Positions 41,845 to 51,599 of a stretch of 64,000 nucleotides of DNA are shown in pieces. The stretch's first letter is position 1; each line of letters starts with the position of its first letter. The position numbers and the translations under genes were made by a program. The notes under the pieces are model-generated. The model saw only the letters and a list, made by a program, of their open reading frames with translations. It had not been told where the DNA came from and ran no database searches. The stretch covers positions 124,001 through 188,000 of the forward strand of contig JAOTOL010000973.1 in the NCBI GenBank assembly GCA_034440575.1. The letters are read 5' to 3'. This DNA is from Imbricaverruca yamaguchii. Taxonomy: Eukaryota > Arthropoda > Thecostraca > Neoverrucidae.

Positions 41845-43975
41845 ACGCCTATTATTGAAAGGGATAGATAACCTGAAACTGAGTAGCAGCTACGTAACGG
41901 TATATTTTCCCTCTGGCAACGATCTCCGGGCTGTCTCCTAAAACATCGGTGTACGACATTGCATGACAGTTTCGACCAAAGTAACGCATTCGTTCCTCCT
42001 GGAAGTTGCGGCATGAAAACAGTATGTGGCGGACTGTCATGTGTGAATTACATCGAACACAGCGTGGTTTTTCCTCCTTGATCAGTAGGTATCTATGTGT
42101 AGCGTAAGCATGCCCTATTCGCAATCGTGCTAAAATTACCTCTTCCCTTCTACACTTATTCAGTGACGACGGCCATGGCCCCAGAACTTGTTTTATAGAC
42201 CGGAGCTTGTTTGAAACCTGGTAGTTCCAATTTGTTTGCCACTTTTCTTGGAGAAAAGCAGATACTTCTGGGTAGAAATCCCTAGCGGGGACAGACAAAT
42301 TACTGATGGTACTCGTGAGTGTAAAATGGTTTGAAGGTCGTAAGGTCGTGGATAACGTAAGGTCGTGGATACTGGTTCTCAAACCTCTGCAGTTCCACTG
42401 AAGAATACAACTCATATGTCAAGATATATGAATGGAAGTAGCTAGCTAAAGACGTGGGTGACTAAGACAAGTAAAAAGCAGTTACCACCCTGTCTCTGTC
42501 CTCCGCCCCGTAGAGGCCGTAGAGGCGACCGCTGGCAGCCCGTGGGCTTCACGTCGACTCGACCCAAAGGGCTGAGTCCTCGGGCGAGAGCGGGCTGACT
42601 CCTCCCCAGGTGGAGAGTCTAATGGTGGCAGGCCCCACTTCTGGGGCCCCAGTCTGGGTGGGGGCGGGGGAGGGCCCATCTCATTGGCAGATGGAGCCGG
42701 TCCCTCTACTCGACGTCGTGGCGATGGGGTGGCCGGCCTCCGTACTGGCGCCTGCTCAGCCCCCTGGTGGCTCTTCTCGCAGGCCCTCTCCATCAGAGCG
42801 AGTCGCGCTCTTTTTTCTTCGCGGGCCCGTCTCTCGGTTTCCTGGTAGTGCAGGGTGATATCCGATATTTTGATTGGTCGTTGGTGGTCTCGGGGTGGCG
42901 ATGTAGGTGCAGAAGTGGAAGTCGAGGGTGGGGGTGAAGCCCGACTCACGGGCAAGGGAGAGGGATCGGGTAGGGAGGAGGTGGATAGGACGGATTTGGA
43001 GGCGGTGCTGGGACGAGTGGAGGGAGAGAGGAGATTGGAGTGTGGATGGGTCGTGGGATTGGGGGACTTGGAGGTAGGTGATGAGGTAGATGTGGAGTGG
43101 TCCGGATTTGATGGAAGGGGTTGAAAAGGCCTCTTGGACCTTTGGACCAGAGTCCACTCCCACCTTCAGGGATTGATTGAGAAGGGGCCTCAGCTGGGCG
43201 AACGAGGGATCCCTTCGTGGAGGGTGGGACCTCCATCGCATCGTCGACGTGTAGGGTTGGGTGGGGTTGCCTCTCATGTGAGGGCAGGTGCACTCCAAAG
43301 GACCGCAGCAGAGTCGTCAGCCGTGCAATCAGTTCAGAGACCATATTGGGACCTACGTGTTCGGGGGTTACCGGATATTTCTTTTGACTTAATAATCAGA
43401 ATACGGGGCACTGGAAGACTATAGCTTCGCCTGGTTTGTTCCCTACTAGAGGAAACAGGTGGGTTGTTTTGATGTCTGTGGTTGCCATATAAGGTACTTG
43501 GTTTCTATTCCTCGGGCGCCCCACCACAGATGGGCCCTACTAGGGGGACGCCTGGGTCCCACGCACGGGAGGTCGCCAGGAGCCCGAGGAGCTATACGTA
43601 TACGGGGCAGGCGGCGCCTTCGCCCGGCCGGGAGAGATACTTACCACCCCGACCGGAATCCAGCACCGCCTACCCCTTGACCCCAGCTGGCCGGACCGGC
43701 AGACACTGGGAAGGATCCCAGGTCTCCGGCCCGAGGCGACTAGCCACTTGGCCCGCGTGAGGCCCCACGGGCCCACCCGCCCCTCCGGGATATCAGGACC
43801 AAAGAGGTGTGTTGGTTCCCCCGTCACAACTAGCACCGTGCGACGGGGGACATCAACCTCCAGGACTCCGTCAATTCGTGCCTGCTCATAGTAGGGATAG
43901 TTGGTGGTGTTGCAAGGCCAGATGATGGACATGGATGCTGGGATGAGATTGAGATTGGAATGGGAACGTATGGAT
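41845..43975 (-). mobile_element. Internally deleted non-LTR retrotransposon (E3)
   Basis: From the 5' side: the 5' UTR (43490-43975, alike to E1 and E2), the ORF1 start (MATTDIKTT near 43488), the ORF1 C-terminal half (about 43345-42482, Pro-rich, without the zinc knuckles), the ORF2 start MSCILQWNCRGLR at 42415, and then directly the ORF2 C-terminus. The C-terminus has LSVPARDFYPEVSAFLQEKW, RIGHAYATHRYL and CVRCNSHMTVRHILFSC, ending at 41852. The whole endonuclease, reverse transcriptase and most of RNase H are missing. The 3' hairpin is absent. Confidence 0.8.
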
Positions 43976-45065
43976 TAGGGATGATAATCCCGGGATCGGG
44001 ATCCGGGATCCCGGGATTACGTCAATCCCGAATCCCGGGATTGGAGGCTCTCGGGATTTCGGGATCCCGATGAGTTTTTTTCTTCATACAGAACTATTGT
44101 TAAAAACGTCAATGTGGAAAACCATTAGGGTTTTAAAAAAATAGATAAGGATAACTTAAATTTGAAGGATTTTGGGTTTTTTTTTGAAAATTTTTGCACT
44201 ATTCTTTCTTCTTCTCTTATTAAGCCGCTTCGTTGCAATTCAGCGATGGTATTCGACAGCGTTTCACACGGTGTCAGGCTCCGAGACCCCGCGTGGCTCC
44301 CGGGCCGCCTCTCCACGGCAGGTCATATTACTCGAGGACATGCTACACCCGATGTGAGTCAGCGGCCGTCGCGGGCTGTGCCCTGTCCTGCGCCTCAGTG
44401 ACTGACTCCCAGTGCTTTGAGGCGGAGTGGCGCTGGCAGGGCACCGTGTTGTTGTTGTTGATGGTGGTGGTATCCTCCAATCTCCGAATTTTATCTAGTC
44501 TGAGCATTTTCAACAAGCCGACGAAGCTAAGCTTAAGGGCTGATATACAGATGCCGGATTTTGTGGAATTCAAAGGAAGCGTAGTGTGGGAACACTTTCT
44601 GAGAGGTGAGACTGGAAACACAGCGAAGTGTCGTATCTGTAAAAAAAGTATTGAAAATATCCGGAGGTTCCACGAAAGGACTTCATGTTCACCTCAAGAG
44701 TAAGCATGGTGGAATGGGTGTTGCTGGACCATCCAATCCAAGGACTGAAGGTCAAGTCGAGCCGGGTCAAGGTGAGAGCCCCAGGCATACGGCGCCCACT
44801 CCAAAAGGAATGAGGACCTTGGATAGCTATTACTTATCGAAAACGGACGACGACCTGGATGCCGTTCTTGCCAGAATGTGCGCAAGAGATGGGCTTCCAT
44901 TTACAGTTTTTTGTACCTCACCAGACCTACGCGGATTAATGGCTGCCAAAGGATATAAGAACCTTCCAACACATCATAATACGATCTGCCGGCGGGTCCT
45001 CAGACATTGCGCTCGCCTGAAGTGTAACGTGAAGGCGAAGCTGTCCGAAGAAGTATCTAAGGAAA
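43976..45065 (+). mobile_element. 5' part of a hAT DNA transposon with BED zinc finger
   Basis: The start TAGGGATGATAATCCCGGGA and dense CCCGGGATTCGGGATCCCG words up to 44075 are typical of a hAT end with subterminal repeats. The coding part (about 44550-45060) encodes a BED finger: VVWEHFLRGETGNTAKCRIC, then GLHVHLKSKHGG, separated by a frameshift at the A7 run 44641-44647. A transposase N-terminal stretch follows (ARMCARDGLPFTVFCTSP and THHNTICRRVLR). The catalytic and dimerisation parts and the right end are missing. It sits within a retrotransposon 5' UTR sequence, pieces of which lie on both sides. Confidence 0.8.
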
Positions 45066-45585
45066 GTTGCCGTCCTGCTCATAGTAGGGATAGTTGGTGG
45101 TGTTGCAAGGCCGGATGATGGACCATGGATGCTGGGATGAGATTGGGATTGGAATGGGAACGTATGGATGGAAGGACGAGTGAGGCACTCTTGGTTTCAC
45201 CCCTCGGGGTCACCGGCACGATGGTCGCCGGGTCTTCGGGACACTCAATCCCCCCCCAACACGAAAAGGTGGTGCCTCATCGGGGGACCCTATGTCGAGG
45301 GGGCGATGTGGGCGATGTGCGCGTGTTTGGCCAACACGTGAAGGGAACTCGCTCTCTGTCCATGTCCTTTCTGCCTCTTGTGGATTGTTGGCAATACTTG
45401 CAGAGGATACCGCGCACAGAGCGTACCGTTCTGCGTCTTACGCGCAACGCATCACGCATCTGTGTCAACGTGCAATGCGAGCCGCATCCTGTATAGACAA
45501 GTCCGCGGCAACCTGCCAACAAGAATGTTGAACGGCGAGCCTACCTAGGGACTGTAGTGGTTGAGTTAACCACCAGTAGATGTCA
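45066..45585. other. Retrotransposon 5' UTR piece joined to a block S start
   Basis: 45066-45180 repeats the 5' UTR sequence seen at 43885-43975 and 27330-27420. At 45185 it joins GGCACTCTTGGTTTCACCC, the start of block S, including the inverted repeat around AACACGAAAAGGTGG. From 45295 to 45585 I see no recognisable feature. Confidence 0.6.
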
Positions 45586-45690
45586 CCGTGGTCGTCCCCT
45601 CACCTGAGCTATGTAAGCCCAATACAATTATCGCTCTGACCTCCTCGTGTGTGCATCGTGCCCAACGGCGGACTCGAATGGAACCGAACC

Positions 45691-45945
45691 ATGGCGCAGT
45701 CGGAGCAGGATACGCGACCTGAACAGCAACTTTGCCTGTGGCTGGCCCCAGAGACATTGGATGGCTTTCGAAAGCTACGCAACCAGAAAAGCTTACTTGC
45801 GACAGACCGCGGGGAGAGATTCAAGACATGGCGTTTAGATGGGACAACTTCGTCCTGTTATTTGGACTGCATGCGCAGCCAACGGCGGTACAGATGGCCG
45901 TGCTGCGGTCATGTTTACCTGACAAGGCGTGAAAGTCCAAATCTG
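45691..45945 (+). pseudogene. Ty3/Gypsy-like Gag N-terminus, unit 1
   Basis: From ATG at 45691 (MAQSEQDTRPEQQL). Pieced across a one-base loss near 45735, it contains the PEKLDFATDRGERFKTWR type stretch followed by WDDFVLLSGLHAQPTAVQMA and VLRSCLPDE. A W-x-x-W-x-x-F-x-x-x-SGL-x(6)-Q-x-x-L pattern is characteristic of LTR-retrotransposon Gag starts. The rest of Gag is absent, and the sequence passes into the nucleoprotein-like frame. Unit 3 (49196-49440) shows the longest uninterrupted version. Confidence 0.6.
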
Positions 45946-47030
45946 GAATCTGGATACGGGCTGATCGTGAGATACCTGTGTCCGAGTCCATCAAGGTGGG
46001 CGAGAAGGAGTATGGGCGCCTCACTACAGCCGTCTCATTTACGGGAAGAACCAGGAATTATCCCACCACGATATTCCCTCTCGAGATAGACATGAGCGGC
46101 ACAGTAGGAGATCCAGTAGGGGATCTAAAAAATACCATAAAAAACCAAACACTCAACATATCAGCTGTACAACACTTCTGGCGATTTGCAATGGAGAAAC
46201 TGGAGATGAAGGTATTCTGTCCCTATCCGGAGTATGGCCTCCCTACAGGTGAGTTCCTGCTTTGTGGACAATCAGCATTCAAGAACTGGGGACAGAACGG
46301 TGGAGACAGCCCCTCGGATCACCATGAGATTCTTCAGCTCATCGGCATCCTGTCTCTCGCATCAAGATGTCGGTACAGAGCAAACACCCAGAGAAGCGAC
46401 TACTGCAAAGAGCTTTGGACGCGAGGGATCCTGCTTGTCGACCCTGTTCTGGTCAATGCTCTCAACCTGGGCACACATGACGACAAGCAGGTTCGTTGTA
46501 TCACCCATCCCACGAACGACGCATGCCTCGCGCTCACCTACTGCGCAAACCGTCACAAGGCACTCCCCCTTCCGCCCAGCTTCGCGTTTGGGATCTTATC
46601 TCTGCAAGGACAAGCCAATAGCCTGCTTAATTTGATGATCAGCCTCGGGAACCTGTTGCACACAGGACCAGGAGTCCTCGCCGGATCGCTGCCCTTCGCC
46701 GAGATGCTAGCACTCATCGAGCGTCTCATCGAGCAAGAAAACGATCTCTGCAAGAAGGGCCCCCAACTCACGCTTTTCTTGCAGGCACTTGGTTATCCCT
46801 ACACAGGGTTTTCTATCCGAGAAAACCCACATCCGGCAGCAGTAATCACAATGATTATACTCTTCGCGGACAACAAAAACACCCTGCTGTATCTCCACTG
46901 CGGAATGAGTCCGTCCTCTGCCGTCGAAATGGCCAAGAGAGGATACCTGTGGGTGGCTGGGTTAGAGTCGGTGAGGAACCGTCTACAGACGATCACCGCC
47001 GGCGGGGAGGAATGTTCAGGTTCAAATGCA
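45945..47030 (+). pseudogene. Nucleoprotein-like frame of probable negative-strand RNA virus origin, unit 1 (open throughout)
   Basis: About 350 codons without a stop, inside a 366-codon frame ending at 47078. The fold looks mostly helical, with no signal peptide, membrane segment or Cys-rich motif. A GRTRNYPTTIFPLEIDM segment precedes long helices, and there is an ESVRNRLQT stretch near the end. I call it a nucleoprotein relic because of its size and texture, and because the same locus holds polymerase relics of such a virus. I do not recognise a diagnostic motif, so it could be another viral or element protein. No ATG lies at the frame's natural start; the first in-frame start-like codon is GTG at 45978. 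Confidence 0.42.
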
Positions 47031-47035
47031 GTCCC

Positions 47036-47331
47036 GGGGGTAAATACAGTGAACACACTGTCACCAGCCTATGGTTAAGGTGGATACGTGCGGCGATAGC
47101 CTGCAAAGGTGTACTTAAATCTACCTGCTGCGCGGGTGCGCTGCAGTGTACCGCCAGCAACACACCACCATGTGCTATCGTGTCGATTGTCATGTCCTTG
47201 CGTAATACTTGGTAATTCTTAATCGTGTAATTATAGTTTCCTGGGAGCTTAGTTTCTTGGCGACACACCGCAATCGGACAGTATTGTCTTAGCACCACCT
47301 GTAAGTCCTGGGCACTGGATCGTATCCCCTG
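47036..47331 (-). pseudogene. Antisense non-LTR endonuclease fragment, unit 1
   Basis: On the minus strand: GIRSSAQDLQVVLRQYCPIA, then CRQETKLPGNYNYTIKNYQ, AHGGVLLAVH and CSLYLPPG. These are the first 95 or so residues of a Jockey/I-type ORF2 endonuclease domain, close to E2's CLQETKLP...SHGGVLLGIHHS and CSIYLPPG. The fragment stops at YLPPG, where the nucleoprotein-like sequence ends on the other strand. Confidence 0.8.
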
Positions 47332-47332
47332 G

Positions 47333-49089
47333 ACCGTGGTCGTCCCCTCACCTGAGCTATGTAAGCCAAATACAGCTCTCGCACTGACTTCCTGGTGTGT
47401 GCATCGTGCCCAACGGCGGACTCGGATGGAACCGAACCATGGCGCAGTCGGAGCAGGATACGCGACCTGAACAGCAACTTTTGCCTGTGGCTGGCCCCAG
47501 AGACATTGGATGGCTTTCGAAAGCTACGCAACCAGAAAAGCTTGACTTCGCGACAGACCGCGGGGAGAGATTCAAGACATGGCGTATTAGATGGGACGAC
47601 TTCGTCCTGTTATCTGGACTGCATGCGCAGCCGACGGCGGTACAGATGGCCGTGCTGCGGTCATGTTTACCTGACGAGGCGTGAAAGTCGCTACAAATCT
47701 GGAATCTGGATACGGGCTGATTGTGAGATACCTGTGTCCGAGTCCATCAAGGTGGGCGAGAAAGAGTATGGGCACCTCACTACAGCCGTCTCATTTACGG
47801 GAAGAACCAGGGATTATCCCACCACGATATTCCCTCTCGAGATAGACATGAGCGGCACAGTAGGAGATCCAGTAGGGGATCTAAAAATACCATAAAAAAC
47901 AAAACCCTCAACACATCAGCTGTACAACACTTCTGGCGATTTGCAATGGAGAAACTGGAGATGAAGGTCTTCTGTCCCTATCCGGAGTATGGCCTCCCTA
48001 CAGGTGAGTTCCTGCTTTGTGGACAATCAGCATTCAAGAACTGGGGACAGAACGGTGGAGACAGCCCCTCGGATCACCATGAGATTCTTCAGCTTATCGG
48101 CATCCTGTCTCTCGCATCAAGATGTCGGTACAGAGCAAACACCCAGAGACGCGACTACTGCAAAGAGCTTTGGACGCGAGGGATCCTGCTTGTCGACCCT
48201 GTTCTGGTCAATGCTCTCCACCTGGGCACGCATGACGACAAGCAGGTTCGTTGTATCACCCATCCCACGAACGACGCATGCCTCGCGCTCACCTACTGCG
48301 CAAACCGTCACAAGGCACTCCCCCTTCCGCCCAGCTTCGCGTTTGGGATCTTATCTCTGCAGGGACAAGCCAATAGCCTGCTTAATTTGATGATCAGCCT
48401 CGGGAATCTGTTGCACACAGGACCAGGAGTCCTCGCCGGATCGCTGCCCTTCGCCGAGATGCTAGCACTCATCGAGCGTCTCATCGAGCAAGAAAACGAT
48501 CTCTGCAAGAATGGCCCCCAACTCACGCTTTTCTTGCAGGCACTTGGTTATCCATACACAGGGTTTTCCATCCGAGAGAACCCACATCCGGCAGCAGTCA
48601 TCACCATGATCATCCTATTTGCAGACAATAAAAACACTCTGCTGCATCTCCACTGCGGAGTGAAGTCTGTCCTCTGCCGTCGAAATGGCCAAGAGAGGAT
48701 ATCTGTGGGTGGCTGGCCTAGAGTCGGTGAGGAACCGTCTACAGACGATCACCGCCGGCGGGGAGGAATGTTCAGGTTCAAATGTAGTCCCGGGGGTAAA
48801 TACAGTGAACACACTATCACCAGCCTATGGTTAAGGTGGATACGTGCGGCGATAGCCTGGAAAGGTGTACTTAAATCTACCTGCTGCGCGGGTGCGCTGC
48901 AGTGTACCGTCAGCAACACACCACCATGTGCTATCGTGTCGATTGTCATGTCCTTGCGTAATACTTGGTAATTCTTAATCGTGTAATTATAGTTTCCTGG
49001 GAGCTTAGTTTCTTGGCGACACACCGCAATTCGGACAGTATTGTCTTAGCACCACCTGTAAGTCCTGGGCACTGGATCGTATCCACTGG
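47333..49089. repeat. Unit 2 of the chimeric array
   Basis: Same order as unit 1. Gag starts at ATG 47439. The nucleoprotein-like frame is broken by loss of one A near 47885 (giving a stop) and by a frameshift near 48660. The long frame 47946-48971 covers the middle and then runs out of frame into the antisense endonuclease fragment (49024-48749 on the minus strand). Confidence 0.88.
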
Positions 49090-50847
49090 ATCGTGGTCGT
49101 CCCCTCACCTGAGCTATGTAAGCCCAATACAGCTCTCGCCCTGACTTCCTGGTGTGTGCATCGTGCCCAACGGCGGACTCGAATGGAACCGAGCCATGGC
49201 GCAGTCGGAGCAGGATACGCGACCTGAACAGCAACTTTTGCCTGTGGCTGGCCCCAGAGACATTGGATGGCTTTCGAAAGCTACGCAACCAGAAAAGCTT
49301 GACTTCGCGACAGACCGCGGGGAGAGATTCAAGACATGGCGTATTAGATGGGACGACTTCGTCCTGTTATCTGGACTGCATGCGCAGCCAACGGCGGTAC
49401 AGATGGCCGTGCTGCGGTCATGTTTACCTGACGAGGCGTTTAAAGTCGCTACAAATCTGGAATCTGGATACGGGCTGATCGTGAGATACCTGTGTCCGAG
49501 TCCATCAAGGTGGGCGAGAAAGAGTATGGGCACCTCACTACAGCGGTCTCATTTGCGGGAAGAACCAGGAATTATCCCACCACGATATTCCCTCTCGAGA
49601 TAGACATGAGCGGCACAGTAGGAGATCCAGTAGGGGATCTAAAAAATACTATAAAAAACAAAACCCTCAACACATCAGCTGTACAGCACTTCTGGCGATT
49701 TGCAATGGAGAAACTGGAGATGAAGGTCTTCTGTCCCTATCCGGAGTATGGCCTCCCTACAGGTGAGTTCCTGCTTTGTGGACAATCAGCATTCAAGAAC
49801 TGGGGACAGAACGGTGGAGACAGCCCCTCGGATCACCATGAGATTCTTCAGCTCATCGGCATCCTGTCTCTCGCATCAAGATGTCGGTACAGAGCAAACA
49901 CCCAGAGACGCGACTACTGCAAAGAGCTTTGGACGCGAGGGATCCTGCTTGTCGACCCTGTTCTGGTCAATGCTCTCAACCTGGGCACGCATGACGACAA
50001 GCAGGTTCGTTGTATCAGCCATCCCACGAACGACGCATGTCTCGCGCTCACCTACTGCGTAAACCGTCACAAGGCACTCCCCCTTCCGCCCAGCTTCGCG
50101 TTTGGGATCTTATCTCTGCAGGGACAAGCCAATAGCCTGCTCAATTTGATGATCAGCCTCGGGAACCTGTTGCACACGGGACCAGGAGTCCTCGCCGGAT
50201 CGCTGCCCTTCGCCGAGATGCTAGCACTCATCGAGCGTCTCATCGAGCAAGAAAACGATCTCTGCAAGAAGGGCCCCTAACTCACGCCTTTCTTGCAGGC
50301 ACTTGGTTATCCATACACAGGCTTTTCTATCCGAGAAAACCCACATCCTACAGCAGTCATCACGATGATAATACTATTTGCGGATAATAAGAAGCTCTCT
50401 TCTATCCTCCACTGCGGAGTGAAGTCTGTCCTCTGCCGTCGAAATGGCCAAGAGAGGCTATCTGTGGGTGGCTGGCCTGGAGTCGGTGAGGAACCGTCTA
50501 CAGACGATCACCGCCGGCGGGGAGGAATGTTCAGGTTCAAATGTAGTCCCAAGGGTAAATACAGGGAACACACTGTCACCAGCTTATGGTTAAGGTGGAT
50601 ACGTGCGGCGATAGCCTACAAAGGTGTATTTAAATCTACCTGCTGCGCGGGTACGCTGCAGTGTACCGTCAGCAACACACCACCATGTGCTATCGTGTTG
50701 GTTGCCATGTCCTTGCGTAATACTTGGTAATTCTTAATCGTGTAATTATAGTTTCCTGGGAGCTTAGTTTCTTGGCGACACACCGCATTCGGACAGTATT
50801 GTCTTAGCACCACCTGTAAGTCCTGGGCACTGGATCGTATCCCCTGG
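49090..50847. repeat. Unit 3 of the chimeric array
   Basis: Gag is uninterrupted from ATG 49196 through SCLPDEAFKVATNLESGYG; the other units lack the TT of GCGTTTAAAG and so hit a stop at GCGTGA. The nucleoprotein-like frame 49492-50280 ends in a premature TAA at 50278, where other units read CCCCAACTC. The antisense endonuclease fragment lies at about 50550-50845. Confidence 0.88.
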
Positions 50848-51507
50848 ACCGTGGTCGTCCCCTCACCTGAGCTATGTAAGCCAAATACAGCTCTCGCACT
50901 GACTTCCTGGTGTGTGCATCGTGCCCAACGGCGGACTCGGATGGAACCGAACCATGGCGCAGTCGGAGCAGGATACGCGACCTGAACAGCAACTTTTGCC
51001 TGTGGCTGGCCCCAGAGACATTGGATGGCTTTCGAAAGCTACGCAACCAGAAAAGCTTGACTTCGCGACAGACCGCGGGGAGAGATTCAAGACATGGCGT
51101 ATTAGATGGGACGACTTCGTCCTGTTATCTGGACTGCATGCGCAGCCAACGGCGGTACAGATGGCCGTGCTGCGGTCATGTTTACCTGACGAGGCGTGAA
51201 AGTCGCTACAAATCTGGAATCTGGATACGGGCTGATCTTGAGATACCTGTGTCCGAGTCCATCAAGGTGGGCGAGAAGGAGTATGGGCACCTCACTACAG
51301 CCGTCTCATTTACGGGAAGAACCAGGGATTATCCCACCACGATATTCCATCTCGAGATAGACATGAGCGGCACGGGTCCAGTAGGGGATCTAAAAATACC
51401 ATAAAAACAAAACCCTCAACATCAGCTGTACAACACTTCTGGCGATTTGCAATGGAGAAACTGGAGATGAAGGTTTCTGTCCCTATCCCTCCTACGGTGA
51501 GATCCTG
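50848..51507. repeat. Unit 4 of the chimeric array, left part
   Basis: Gag and the start of the nucleoprotein-like frame, with small deletions near 51375-51415 and 51470-51495. It is interrupted by E2 at 51508 and resumes at 57851. Confidence 0.88.
51496..51507. repeat. Target-site duplication, left copy (12 bp)
   Basis: GGTGAGATCCTG. All intact units read GGTGAGTTCCTG here, so the T-to-A change is private to unit 4. It is present on both sides of the insertion, which is what a true target-site duplication predicts. Confidence 0.88.
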
Positions 51508-51534
51508 ATTGATTGATTGATTATTTTGGGGTGA

Positions 51535-51570
51535 GGGGCGCGTGGCTACAAAGTTTTGCGCCCATATTAA
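51535..51570 (-). repeat. 3' hairpin of element E2
   Basis: GGGGCGCGTGGCTACAAAG and TTTTGCGCCCATA, followed on the minus strand by an AATC tail. Its loop differs from E1's but the stem is the same, tying both hairpin variants to element 3' ends. Confidence 0.75.
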
Positions 51571-51599
51571 TTATCACGTCGTGTATTGTGGTACAAAGT

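Larger units (their letters stand above)
45586..47332. repeat. Unit 1 of the 1.75-kb chimeric tandem array
   Basis: The unit begins at ACCGTGGTCGTCCCCTCACC and repeats at about 47333, 49090, 50848, 60370 and 62117. It consists of a Gag fragment (+), a nucleoprotein-like frame (+) and an antisense endonuclease fragment (-), annotated separately below for this unit. Confidence 0.9.

Noticed and set aside
42610..43424. Plus-strand frames over E3
   Set aside because: Shadows of the Pro-rich ORF1 C-terminal half on the minus strand.
44233..44700. A host ZBED-type gene
   Set aside because: The BED finger is followed by hAT transposase sequence, with a hAT-like terminus and subterminal repeats upstream, so it is a transposon fragment.
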